DNA from: JAAZNO01 sp012798275
GTDB lineage: Bacteria; Chloroflexota; Anaerolineae; B4-G1; SLSP01
DNA length: 46,454 bases
Reading direction: 5' to 3'
Assembly: GCA_035347995.1 (NCBI GenBank)
Contig: DAOPQD010000020.1
Span: 1 to 46,454, forward strand
Made by a program: the position numbers and the translations under genes. The notes below the pieces were generated by a model. It searched no databases, was not told the origin of the DNA, and was given only the letters and a program-made list of their open reading frames with translations. Below are positions 29,939 through 37,300 of this stretch, in pieces. Position 1 is the stretch's first letter, and every line of letters begins with the position of its first letter.

Positions 29939-31157
29939 AGCAGAGCAATCCTTTCAGATAGGCGCCTTCCGGGAAGGTCAGCGCTACCGGATGATCCTCG
30001 GCCTGCGTCATCCAGCCGACAAGTTGCACGTCCCGTCCGGCATCGAGGGTGGCGCCGAAGACGATCTTCTGCAACAAATCCGCCGAGATCGCCCCGGAGC
30101 ATGAGAAGGTGAACAGATAGCCGCCGGCGCGCAGCAGATGTAGCGCCTGCAAGTTAATGTCCTTGTAGCCGCGCGCGGCTTTCTGGACGTCTTTCTGCGT
30201 GAAGGCGAATTTGGGCGGGTCGAGCACGATCACATCGAAGGAGCGGCCTTGCTGGCGCAGCGTCCGCAGTACCTGGAACGCATCGCCGCTGATGTCGGTC
30301 ACCTGCTCCGCCTTGAGACCGTTTTGCGCCAGATTGGCGCGTCCCATTTGCAGGGCGTCGTTGGAGACATCCACATTGGTGATGCTGCGCACGGCATCGC
30401 CGCCGTAAGCCAGCGCGTAAACGGCAAAGCCGCCCGTGTAGGAAAAGACGTTGAGCATGTCGAGGAGCCGTCCTGCCCGCGCGAGGGCCGCGATCCGTTC
30501 GCCGAGCAGTCGCCGGTTGTCCCGTTGATCAAGATAGAAGCCGGTCTTGTGCCCGCGACGCACATCAACCCGAAAGCGCTGGCCGTTTTCCAGGATTTCC
30601 AGCGTCTCTGGCGGTTCCGCGCCATAGAGGATTCCGATCCGCGAGGGGAGGTCCTCACGTTGCCGCACGTCCGCGTCGCTGCGTTCATAGATTGTCTGAG
30701 GGTGGAGCGCCTGCACGAGCAGCTCGCCCAGCAGAGCTCGCCGCGCCTCGATGCCGGCCGTGAGGGCTTGGAGCACCAGGACGTCGCCGTAGCGGTCCAC
30801 GATGAGGCCCGGCAGGCCGTCCGATTCCGCGTTGACCAGCCGACAGGCCGTCGTGCGGCCGTCCGCGAGCAACGGCGCGCGCGCTTCGATGGCGTGCTTG
30901 AGCCGCGTCCGCCAGAACTCTGTGGCGTCGGGATCCTCGGCCGGGTCCCAGGAGAGCAGCCGCACGCGGATCTGCGAGGCGGCGCTGTAATGTCCCCAGG
31001 CGAGGAATTTCCCCTCGGCGCTGTGGAGGGCGACCAGCGCACCGGGCGCCGGCTGTCCTTCGACCCGCGCGATCCCGCCGGAAAACACCCAGGGATGTCG
31101 CCGTTGGATGGAGGCCTCGCGTCCAGGTTTGAGGTAGACCCGTGGATAATGGTTCAT
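29925..31157 (-). CDS. rlmI: 23S rRNA (cytosine-5) methyltransferase RlmI-like
   Basis: A 410-residue SAM-dependent RNA methyltransferase. An N-terminal PUA domain (1-75, PRVYLKPGREASIQRRHPWV) and an EEHEE-type central domain precede the Rossmann methyltransferase, with NVFSYTGGFAVYAL (motif I), NVDVSNDALQ, FDVIVLDPPKF (motif IV, DPPKF) and FTFSCSGAI where the Cys of the SC pair is catalytic. RlmI methylates C1962 of 23S rRNA in enteric bacteria. Family length and order match. It sits downstream of a HAD gene and overlaps the gene at 27737-29938 by 14 nt. Confidence 0.9.
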   Translation of the reverse strand: MNHYPRVYLKPGREASIQRRHPWVFSGGIARVEGQPAPGALVALHSAEGKFLAWGHYSAASQIRVRLLSWDPAEDPDATEFWRTRLKHAIEARAPLLADGRTTACRLVNAESDGLPGLIVDRYGDVLVLQALTAGIEARRALLGELLVQALHPQTIYERSDADVRQREDLPSRIGILYGAEPPETLEILENGQRFRVDVRRGHKTGFYLDQRDNRRLLGERIAALARAGRLLDMLNVFSYTGGFAVYALAYGGDAVRSITNVDVSNDALQMGRANLAQNGLKAEQVTDISGDAFQVLRTLRQQGRSFDVIVLDPPKFAFTQKDVQKAARGYKDINLQALHLLRAGGYLFTFSCSGAISADLLQKIVFGATLDAGRDVQLVGWMTQAEDHPVALTFPEGAYLKGLLCYVAA

Positions 31158-31180
31158 GGCCGGCCTTTCGTTGCTGTTTT

Positions 31181-31205
31181 CCCTTTCCCCACCGCGGGGA
31201 AAGGG
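31181..31205. other. Perfect hairpin between the HAD gene and rlmI
   Basis: CCCTTTCCCC (31181-31190) / GGGGAAAGGG (31196-31205), 5-nt loop. On minus it is followed by AAAACAG rather than T residues, so it may act in mRNA processing or partial termination only. Confidence 0.5.
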
Positions 31206-31222
31206 AACGTTTCAGACACACC

Positions 31223-31936
31223 CTATTGAGCGCGCAATTGCACCAACACTTCTTCCAACGCCTCCAGGTCACCCTGGAATGTTGGCGGCGGGTTGAAGGC
31301 CTCTGCGGAGGTCGCCGGACTCTCGACCAGGTAGGTGAGGCATCCCAGCGTCCCGGCCGCCATGTCCATCGCCTCGTCGCCGACCATGAGCGCTTCCGCC
31401 GGTTCGCGGCCCAGGAGTTCCAGGATGTCGTAGTAATAGCGGGGGGCGGGTTTCACGGCGCGGCTGTTTTCGTAAGTGGTGATGTGACGATAGGGGAAAT
31501 CCGCGATGGCAGCCCAGCGCAACCGTTCGAGTGTGGCGCTGGCGGGGAAATACGGGTTGGTGGCGATGACCACCTCGTATCCCAGGGCGAAGGCCCGTTC
31601 CACGATGCGTCGCGCCGCCGGGCGGGGGCGAGCGAGATGTTGCAGGGCGGGGAAGGCCTCGCGGTAGAAAGCCTCGAACGCCGGTTCGAGCAGCTCCCGT
31701 GGTTGCTCCACCCGGGCGAAGAAGGCGGCGGCGAAGGCTTCGGCGTTGGTCTGCCGTCCGTCATTGTGGGTGATGGCCTCGGTGCCCGCGTGCAGTGCCG
31801 AAACGAAGCGCTCCGGCGGCACGTAAGGCGACATCCACTCGGTCAGCGCGCGCAAATAGTGGGGGAATAATTCCTGAACCATGTCGAATTCCAGGAAAGT
31901 ACCGTCAAGATCGAAGAGAATGGTTTGGACGGGCAT
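31223..31936 (-). CDS. HAD-superfamily hydrolase
   Basis: A 237-residue phosphatase-like protein. Motif I DLDGTFLEFD (nucleophile Asp then Asp+2), a helical cap (about 20-110), motif II VVIATNPYFP, motif III Lys in SRAVKPAPRYYYDILELLG and motif IV MVGDEAMDMAAG. Substrate unknown; cap type C1 suggests a small phosphorylated metabolite. ATG 31936 has AAAGGAGG in front. The open frame extends further upstream into the secreted-protein gene in another frame and was not used. Ten nt separate it from that gene's stop, so they share a transcript. Confidence 0.88.
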   Translation of the reverse strand: MPVQTILFDLDGTFLEFDMVQELFPHYLRALTEWMSPYVPPERFVSALHAGTEAITHNDGRQTNAEAFAAAFFARVEQPRELLEPAFEAFYREAFPALQHLARPRPAARRIVERAFALGYEVVIATNPYFPASATLERLRWAAIADFPYRHITTYENSRAVKPAPRYYYDILELLGREPAEALMVGDEAMDMAAGTLGCLTYLVESPATSAEAFNPPPTFQGDLEALEEVLVQLRAQ

Positions 31937-31946
31937 CGTGCCTCCT

Positions 31947-32615
31947 TTAGCGCCGATAACCTTCGACCGCGAATTCGCCGGGCAGCATGAAAACGCGCTC
32001 GATGCACACCTGGGACATCCACTCTTGTTGCATTTGCTCTTTGAAGGCTTCCTCGGCCAGGCTTCGCAGCGGCAGCCCAATTTTCCCGAGGCGCACTTTC
32101 TGCACCGTGAGGGTCGGGCGACATTCCGCCGCGCCCAGGGCAATTTGAAGCTCTCCCTTGATTTCCTGGCCGGTGATGAAGAACGGCAGCTGAACGCCCT
32201 GGCGTTCCAGCACCGAGCGCTTGACCGTCGCCGCGAGGGTGACGGCGCCGCTCTCAAAGGTGAGCGTGACGTCGTCGAGTCCCTGCACGTTTTGCACTGC
32301 TGTCTGCAAGGCTGCGTTGGCGTCTTCCTGGCCGACGATGACGCGGACGCGCGTCTCAGGTTCCAGGCTTTCCCATAGCGACTGCGCATCCTGGAGTGTC
32401 GTGAGGCGATGTTCGACATAGGTGGGATCGAACGCCGGCATTTCTGCGGGAGTCTCCTCAACTATCCCTAGCCAGCGCAAAATGGGACCGATGACGGGCC
32501 ACTCGGGCGGCGGTGGAAGCTCCGGGCCATTCTGGTACGCGAGCGTGGCAGTCGGCGTCGTCAACGCCAACCCTATTGCCAGGATGGCGATCCCTAGACG
32601 CAAGTGTTTGGACAT
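31947..32615 (-). CDS. Secreted protein of unknown function
   Basis: A 222-residue exported protein. Signal peptide (1-26, LGIAILAIGLALTTPTATLA, cleavage likely after LAYQ), a short Pro-rich stretch (NGPELPPPPEWPVIGPIL), then a globular domain (about 60-222) of alternating beta strands with two Cys (ECRPTL and QVCIERV) that could form a disulfide. I do not recognise the family. SD AAAGGAG precedes the ATG. Possibly a lipid- or ligand-binding envelope protein, but nothing in the sequence decides this. Confidence 0.7.
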   Translation of the reverse strand: MSKHLRLGIAILAIGLALTTPTATLAYQNGPELPPPPEWPVIGPILRWLGIVEETPAEMPAFDPTYVEHRLTTLQDAQSLWESLEPETRVRVIVGQEDANAALQTAVQNVQGLDDVTLTFESGAVTLAATVKRSVLERQGVQLPFFITGQEIKGELQIALGAAECRPTLTVQKVRLGKIGLPLRSLAEEAFKEQMQQEWMSQVCIERVFMLPGEFAVEGYRR

Positions 32616-32700
32616 TTCTTGTCTCCTTTGGATGAGGTCTCATGGGTGTTTTTCAACTCGTAAAATGCTTTGATGTGACTTCTGCGGTGCAGCCTGAATG

Positions 32701-33693
32701 TTAGTCTTCATCAATGCCCCACCAGTACATGTCAGCGAGCTTGCGATGTTCCTCATGCAATCTCACGTAGCTCTCGTAGCGATGCCGGTCAATCGCGCCG
32801 GCCGCGAGCGCCGCCAGCACGGCGCAGCCGGGCTCCAGGTGATGACTGCAATCCGAAAACGCGCAGCGCGGGACGTAGGGGGCGATGTCAGGAAAGTACG
32901 CATCAATTTCCTCCGGCTCCAGGTCGAACAACGCCAGCGCGCGGATGCCGGGAGTATCGGCAACCCAGCCGCCGATCTCCAAGGGGATCATTTCAGTCAC
33001 TGTCGTGGTGTGACGGCCTTTGCCGGTCGCTTCGCTCACCGCTTTGACCCGGCGCCCTAACCCCGGCTGGAGCGCGTTGAGCAGGCTGGTCTTGCCCACT
33101 CCCGAGGGACCGACCAGCGCGCTGAGTTGGTCTTTGAGGCTGGCGCGTAAGGCTTCGATGCCGCTGCCGGTGCTGGCGCTGGTGTAGAGCACCGGGTAGC
33201 CGATCCGCTCGTAGATGGCGAAGCGCTGCCGTGCGTTCGCCTCAGAAACCAGGTCCACCTTGTTGGCGCAGATCAGCGCGGGGATGTTCTGTCGCTCGGC
33301 GCCCACCAGCAGCCGATCCAGCATCCGCAGATGGGGGTCAGGTTGCGCACACGCCAGGACAAACACGACTTGATCGGGGTTGGCGATGAGGATTTGCTCT
33401 TTCTCGCGCAGATAGCCCTGCCGATCCCAGCGTCGGGTGCCGCGCCCGGAGGAGAGGGGCTTGAGACGGCTGAGTGCGCGGTCGCGGGGCAGCACCTCGG
33501 TGATGCTGAAGCCTCCTTCGGGGCAGGGCTCCCAGCGCACGCGATCGCCGACGGCGACGATTGTGCTATCCTGCTGCTTGTGTTTGAGTCTGCCGCGCAC
33601 GCGCGCAACGATCATGTTGCCGTCGGCCGTCCGCAGCGTGTAAAAGCCGCTCTGCGCCTTGATCACTTGTGCTTCCTGGTTGGATGAGTCCAT
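32701..33693 (-). CDS. rsgA: Small-subunit ribosome biogenesis GTPase RsgA
   Basis: A 330-residue circularly permuted GTPase. OB-fold (1-70, VIKAQSGFYTLRT...VAVGDRV), then G4 NKVDL before G1 GPSGVGKTSLLN (permuted order), G2 GKGRHTTT, G3 DTPGIRAL, and a C-terminal zinc finger CAFSDCSHHLEPGC. RsgA helps mature the 30S subunit. It is divergent from rpmH, so translation-related genes share this intergenic region. SD AGAAAGGGG before ATG 33693. Confidence 0.95.
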   Translation of the reverse strand: MDSSNQEAQVIKAQSGFYTLRTADGNMIVARVRGRLKHKQQDSTIVAVGDRVRWEPCPEGGFSITEVLPRDRALSRLKPLSSGRGTRRWDRQGYLREKEQILIANPDQVVFVLACAQPDPHLRMLDRLLVGAERQNIPALICANKVDLVSEANARQRFAIYERIGYPVLYTSASTGSGIEALRASLKDQLSALVGPSGVGKTSLLNALQPGLGRRVKAVSEATGKGRHTTTVTEMIPLEIGGWVADTPGIRALALFDLEPEEIDAYFPDIAPYVPRCAFSDCSHHLEPGCAVLAALAAGAIDRHRYESYVRLHEEHRKLADMYWWGIDED

Positions 33694-33799
33694 GGCCCCT
33701 TTCTGATCTGTCTGGCTGAGCAGGTGCCGCCCCGGGATGAATGGGGGCTGCTGCCTTTATCTCCTGACCCATGCACACAATGACGCCTGATTGCCCCTC

Positions 33800-33827
33800 A
33801 GTTTACCATACTGCCTCACGGAAGCAA
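33800..33827 (-). promoter_or_regulatory. rsgA promoter
   Basis: On minus: TTGCTT (33822-33827), 16-bp spacer, TGG-TAAACT (-10 at 33800-33805). Transcript start near 33793, about 100 nt before the ATG. Confidence 0.5.
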
Positions 33828-33881
33828 GGGAGGGAGATAAGAAATGGAGGCAAGGGAGCGGGAGGTTTGATCAGCACAAGG

Positions 33882-33909
33882 TTGACTTAGTGACCGCTTA
33901 CGGTATAAT
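33882..33909 (+). promoter_or_regulatory. Promoter of the rpmH-rnpA-yidD-yidC-jag cluster
   Basis: TTGACT (33882-33887), 16-bp spacer, TATAAT (33904-33909). Leader of about 118-125 nt. No DnaA boxes (TTATNCACA) were found in 33694-34040. Confidence 0.8.
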
Positions 33910-33925
33910 GTCGTGGCCCTGGAGG

Positions 33926-33960
33926 CACAAAACCGCAGCGGGCGACCGCGCGGTTTTGTG
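33926..33960 (+). other. Strong hairpin in the rpmH leader
   Basis: CACAAAACCGC (33926-33936) / GCGGTTTTGTG (33950-33960), 11-bp stem with a GC-rich loop. Starts about 10 nt into the transcript. Without a following T run it is more likely a 5' stabiliser or regulatory fold than a terminator. Confidence 0.5.
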
Positions 33961-34040
33961 TGTGTGAACAAGGTTCACGCACTTCGAAAAGATCCGGGCT
34001 TGAATTTTCGAGAAATACAAGGGTAAGGAGAGCATGAAGC

Positions 34041-34244
34041 ATGGCGACGAAACGCACTTATCAACCCAAGAAGCGCAAAAGGATGCGCACGCACGGTTTC
34101 CGGGCGCGCATGGCCACTCAAGACGGGCGCAACGTTCTCAAGCGACGGCGCCTGCGCGGCCGCAAGCGCCTGGTGTCCGTGAGCCTCGGCGGCGCGAAGC
34201 GCATCAACTGGAAGGAAAGCGCTCAGCGTCCACGCCGGGCGTGA
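34041..34244 (+). CDS. rpmH: Ribosomal protein bL34 with C-terminal extension
   Basis: A 67-residue protein. The N-terminal TKRTYQPKKRKRMRTHGF, RARMATQDGRNVLKRRR and GRKRLV are the bL34 core, which binds 23S rRNA. Typical bL34 has 44-50 residues; here an extra stretch of about 20 (SVSLGGAKRINWKESAQRP and RRA) follows. AAGGAG at 34025-34030 is 10 nt from this ATG and 3 nt from another ATG at 34034 that opens the rnpA frame. The stop overlaps a GTG (GTGA) in the rnpA frame. Highly expressed gene at the head of the conserved cluster. Confidence 0.93.
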   Translation: MATKRTYQPKKRKRMRTHGFRARMATQDGRNVLKRRRLRGRKRLVSVSLGGAKRINWKESAQRPRRA

Positions 34245-34618
34245 GGGCGCCGGCTACGATTGCATTGGGAGGGTATTCCTGGCACAAGGGAATGCGCCTG
34301 CGGCGCCCAGAGGATTTTCGCCATGTGTGGAATCACGGGCAGTCATGGGTGCATCCCTTGTTTGTGGTATGGTGCGTTCGCAACGATTTGTCGAGCTCCA
34401 GAATTGGCATAACGGCCAGCCGGAAGGTGGGCGGCGCAGTGCAACGCAATCGGGCGCGACGCTTGTTGCGCGAGGCGGCACGCCATCTTTATCCGCATCT
34501 AGCTCCTGGCTGGGATCTGGTGTTGGTCGCCCGCGCTACGTTGAGCACTTCCAGTGAGCCGCAGGTTGAAGCAGCGCTGCTGTCGCTATTGCAGCGTTCG
34601 GGATTGTGGCAGGATTGA
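34241..34618 (+). CDS. rnpA: Ribonuclease P protein component
   Basis: RNase P protein; with the catalytic RNA it matures tRNA 5' ends. Core motifs: MRLRRPEDFRHVWNHGQSW, SRIGITASRKVGGAVQRNRARR (the RNR signature) and WDLVLVARATLST. Three starts are possible. GTG 34241 overlaps the rpmH stop (GTGA) and is used here; ATG 34292 gives a minimal 108-residue protein; ATG 34034, just after the shared SD and 7 nt before rpmH, would give a 194-residue protein with rpmH entirely inside it in another frame, as known in Thermus. The sequence alone cannot decide. Confidence 0.88.
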   Translation: MRAPATIALGGYSWHKGMRLRRPEDFRHVWNHGQSWVHPLFVVWCVRNDLSSSRIGITASRKVGGAVQRNRARRLLREAARHLYPHLAPGWDLVLVARATLSTSSEPQVEAALLSLLQRSGLWQD

Positions 34619-34627
34619 GCGACGGTT

Positions 34628-34837
34628 ATGCAGGCAATCGTATTAGCACTCATTCGCTTTTACCAACGGGCGATTTCTCCAGGTTTACCTCCCTCATGTC
34701 GTTTTACCCCCACTTGTTCACAGTACAGCTATGAGGCGATCAGTCGCTATGGCGTGTGGCGCGGCGGATGGCTGGCAGTGCGTCGGATCCTGCGTTGCCA
34801 TCCTTTTCACCCGGGGGGCTATGATCCCGTCCCGTAA
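34628..34837 (+). CDS. yidD: Membrane protein insertion efficiency factor YidD
   Basis: A 69-residue protein: ALIRFYQRAISPGLPPSCRF, PTCSQYSYEAISRYG and a C-terminal RCHPFHPGGYDPVP. Conserved Cys residues in SCRF and TCSQY and the amphipathic N-terminal helix are diagnostic. YidD sits next to YidC at the membrane in the conserved rpmH-rnpA-yidD-yidC order. Ten nt after rnpA, so co-transcribed. Confidence 0.95.
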   Translation: MQAIVLALIRFYQRAISPGLPPSCRFTPTCSQYSYEAISRYGVWRGGWLAVRRILRCHPFHPGGYDPVP

Positions 34838-34849
34838 TTTGGAGGATGC

Positions 34850-36031
34850 ATGAAACGCTGGTGGGTCCTTTTGGGACTGAGTCTGATATTGTTGGCACTT
34901 TCCGGTTGCGTTGGCGGGCGGCAGGAAAGCTGGGCAGGCGCGGTAGTGGCCGACGGCGTGCTTTACATCGCCGATATGGACCACGTCCGCGCGCTGGATG
35001 CGGCGACAGGAGAGGAATTGTGGGCCTGGATGCCCGGCACGCGCGCTAACGCGGCGGCGACGGGCTTCTATGCCCGGCCGGCCTATGATGCGGAGCGCAA
35101 GTTGTTGCTGGTAGCGACGCTGCACGGTCAGGAAGTCTACGCTTTGCAACTGACCGATAACACCCGTGCGGTCCCCGGCGTCGCCTGGGTCTATCCGCGC
35201 GAGAAGGGGAGCACGATCCCCCTCATCGGCCCCTTGCTGCAGGCGCTGGGAGCCCTGCCTGAAGCCGAGGGCGCCAAGGGACAATATGTCGCGGGCGGCG
35301 CTATTGGCGGCGATTTGTTCGTCATTGGCAATGGCGACGGCAGCGTTTACGCGCTGCGGCTGGCAGATGGCACGTTGGCGTGGCGTTTTGTCACGCAGGA
35401 GCGCGTCTGGACGACGCCCCTGATTGTGGAGGATACCGTCTATGTTGCTTCCATGGATCATGGGGTGTATGCCCTCGCTCTCGCGGACGGGGCACTCAAG
35501 TGGAAGTTCGAGGGGCGCGGTGCTTTCGGTGGGGCGCCGGTGTTGGTAGACGGCGGCTTGTGGATTGGCGATTTCGGCGACCGCGTCTATCGGCTCGATC
35601 CTGAGACCGGGGCCGTCCTGTGGACTTTTGAGGAAGGGGAAAATTGGTTTTGGAGCGCCGGCACACCGGGCGCAGGCCGCATCACTTTCGCTGACGTGGG
35701 GGGCAACGTGATCACTTTCAGCACCCGCACCCCCTCGGTGGTGTGGCAGCAGCGTGTCGAGGGTGAAATTTTCCGTGGGCAGGGTGTGTGGAGCTCCGAT
35801 GGGAAGACCCTCTACTTGCCGGGATACCAGAGCGGCGTCATTCGAGCGCTGGAGGCGGCGACGGGCAGCATCTTGCCGCAGATCTCGGTGGCCCAGGGAG
35901 CGCGCCTTCCTGGCGATCTGATAACCGATGGGGAACGTATCTACGTCATGCCCATTATGGCCGCGACGCGCGTCCAGGCGTTGGACGCGGAAAACGGCAA
36001 ATTGCTGTGGCAGTATCCGTTGCCGGAGTGA
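34850..36031 (+). CDS. PQQ-like beta-propeller lipoprotein (BamB-like)
   Basis: A 393-residue exported lipoprotein: signal sequence with lipobox LSGC (Cys at about residue 20), then repeated blades such as YIADMDHVRALDAATGEELW, VYVASMDHGVYALALADGAL and VYRLDPETGAVLWTF that build a seven- or eight-bladed propeller. Such proteins scaffold envelope complexes, BamB being the Gram-negative example. Here it is inserted between yidD and yidC, where it is not usual, suggesting a role near YidC-mediated insertion or folding (inference). SD TTGGAGGA before the ATG. Confidence 0.88.
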   Translation: MKRWWVLLGLSLILLALSGCVGGRQESWAGAVVADGVLYIADMDHVRALDAATGEELWAWMPGTRANAAATGFYARPAYDAERKLLLVATLHGQEVYALQLTDNTRAVPGVAWVYPREKGSTIPLIGPLLQALGALPEAEGAKGQYVAGGAIGGDLFVIGNGDGSVYALRLADGTLAWRFVTQERVWTTPLIVEDTVYVASMDHGVYALALADGALKWKFEGRGAFGGAPVLVDGGLWIGDFGDRVYRLDPETGAVLWTFEEGENWFWSAGTPGAGRITFADVGGNVITFSTRTPSVVWQQRVEGEIFRGQGVWSSDGKTLYLPGYQSGVIRALEAATGSILPQISVAQGARLPGDLITDGERIYVMPIMAATRVQALDAENGKLLWQYPLPE

Positions 36032-36075
36032 AGCGGTGAGTCTCAAACCTGGGGGCGAGTGTAGGGAGAAAAGCT

Positions 36076-36894
36076 GTGTGGGATTATCTCATTGTTGACC
36101 CGTTGACCAATTTGCTGTTGTTGTTCTACCAGCTGCTGGGGAATCAGACGATGCTGGCGGTGGCCGCCCTGACCTTGCTCGTGCGGCTGCTGCTCACCCC
36201 ATTGACCCTGAGCCAGCAGAAGATGGCGCGCAAACAGCAGGAGCTGCAGCCTCGCATGAAGGCACTGCAGGAGAAATACAAGAATGACCGCGAACGGCTG
36301 GCGCAGGAACAAATGGCTTTGTACAAAGAGCTGGGCATTAACCCTCTTGGCGGTTGTCTGCCCATGTTGATCCAGCTGCCGTTGATGTTTGCTCTCTATG
36401 GGGCAATCATTCGCGCGCTGGCTTCGACGCCGATCGCGTTGCTGGATCTGTCGGCGCACATCTACCGCTGGATCCCCGGCCTCAGTACGCTGGCTCCCCT
36501 CAATGGCCGTTTCCTGTGGATGGATCTGGCCGTGCGCGATCCGTTCTTCATCATGCCGCTGTTGGTGATGGCGACGACCTGGTATCAGCAAAAGCTGCTC
36601 ACCCCCGCGACTGCCAATGCCGACCCGCAGGCGCAATCCATGAGTCAGTCCATGTTGATCACTATGCCCTTGATGATGGGATTTTTCTCGGCGCAGTACG
36701 CGACGGGACTTTCGGTCTACCTGTTGATTTCAAACTTGATCGGGATTGCTCAATATTTCCTGTTCCGGCGTCACTACGTTGGAGCGCCGGTCAGCGGTGA
36801 GAAATCAGCCGCCAGCTCTGCACCGGTTGTGACGGCAAATAAGGCGTCGCGCAAGCCGCCTGCTAAAGCGCCGGTAAAAGCCAAAGGCAAATAG
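36076..36894 (+). CDS. yidC: Membrane protein insertase YidC
   Basis: A 272-residue YidC/Oxa1 of the short Gram-positive type, without a large periplasmic domain. Helices near 5-22, 29-45, 92-113, 150-168 and 190-240. The cytoplasmic hairpin MARKQQELQPRMKALQEKYK precedes GGCLPMLIQLPLMFALYGAI, and a conserved LLTPLTLSQQKM segment provides the hydrophilic groove Arg (VRLLLTPL). The Lys/Ala-rich tail is typical for ribosome contact. GTG start at 36076; no lipobox. Followed by a repeat-rich 406-nt gap before jag. Confidence 0.94.
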   Translation: MWDYLIVDPLTNLLLLFYQLLGNQTMLAVAALTLLVRLLLTPLTLSQQKMARKQQELQPRMKALQEKYKNDRERLAQEQMALYKELGINPLGGCLPMLIQLPLMFALYGAIIRALASTPIALLDLSAHIYRWIPGLSTLAPLNGRFLWMDLAVRDPFFIMPLLVMATTWYQQKLLTPATANADPQAQSMSQSMLITMPLMMGFFSAQYATGLSVYLLISNLIGIAQYFLFRRHYVGAPVSGEKSAASSAPVVTANKASRKPPAKAPVKAKGK

Positions 36895-37142
36895 GCCGGC
36901 CTGATGTTTGCGAACGTGGACATGTGTGAAGGTGCGGACTGGCGCCAGGTAGCGAGACGGCGATGGATGGACCTTTGTGAGCTGTAGCTTTTGCCCCTCC
37001 CCCGGCCCCCTCCCCCAACGGCACATGCGCCGTTGGGGTGGGGGAGAAAAATAAGGGGTTTTGCAGGCGGGCGTAGCCCACCTGCAAAACCCCACAAAAA
37101 AAAGTTCCCCTTCCCCCCGAGCGCTCGGGGCAGAGGATAAGG
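36895..37142. repeat. Hairpin-rich intergenic repeat region between yidC and jag
   Basis: GAACGTG/GAAGGTG octamers (about 36908-36937), then three strong palindromes: CCCCAACGGC/GCCGTTGGGG (37013-37022/37029-37038), GGGGTTTTGCAGG/CCTGCAAAACCCC (37055-37067/37081-37093) and CCCCGAGCGCTCGGGG (37115-37130). The middle hairpin has T runs only when read on minus. No gene is seen. May stabilise or terminate part of the yidC transcript, or be a non-autonomous repeat. Confidence 0.55.
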
Positions 37143-37294
37143 GGCAAAAATTGATTCTCAATTTTCAGCAGTCGCCAGGAAATCTTCCGTTTTTTAGTCC
37201 GTGGTTGAACAGTTACCCTGTGAGCCATAACCTGTGAACAGAGGCTGTGACGACTCTCGACTCATGGCTCACTGATCTCTATTTTTCGAGGAGG
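37143..37294 (+). other. Dispersed repeat plus structured leader element upstream of jag
   Basis: 37143-37216 matches the inverted copy at 46379-46454 (about 85-90% by eye) and the fragment at 1-24. Then GTGAGCCAT (37220-37228) pairs perfectly with ATGGCTCAC (37264-37272), the A-U pair replacing the G-C pair of the bactofilin copy. The element ends CTCTATTTTTCGAGGAGG, the SD of jag. Seen directly; role unknown. Confidence 0.65.
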
Positions 37295-37300
37295 AAAGTG

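Noticed and set aside
33694..34040. Replication origin between rsgA and rpmH
   Set aside because: The gene order is origin-like, but no TTATNCACA boxes, AT-rich unwinding stretch or dnaA gene are visible.
37143..37294. Insertion sequence or transposon end
   Set aside because: No transposase, target duplication or terminal inverted repeats are seen; the repeat is short and leader-associated.
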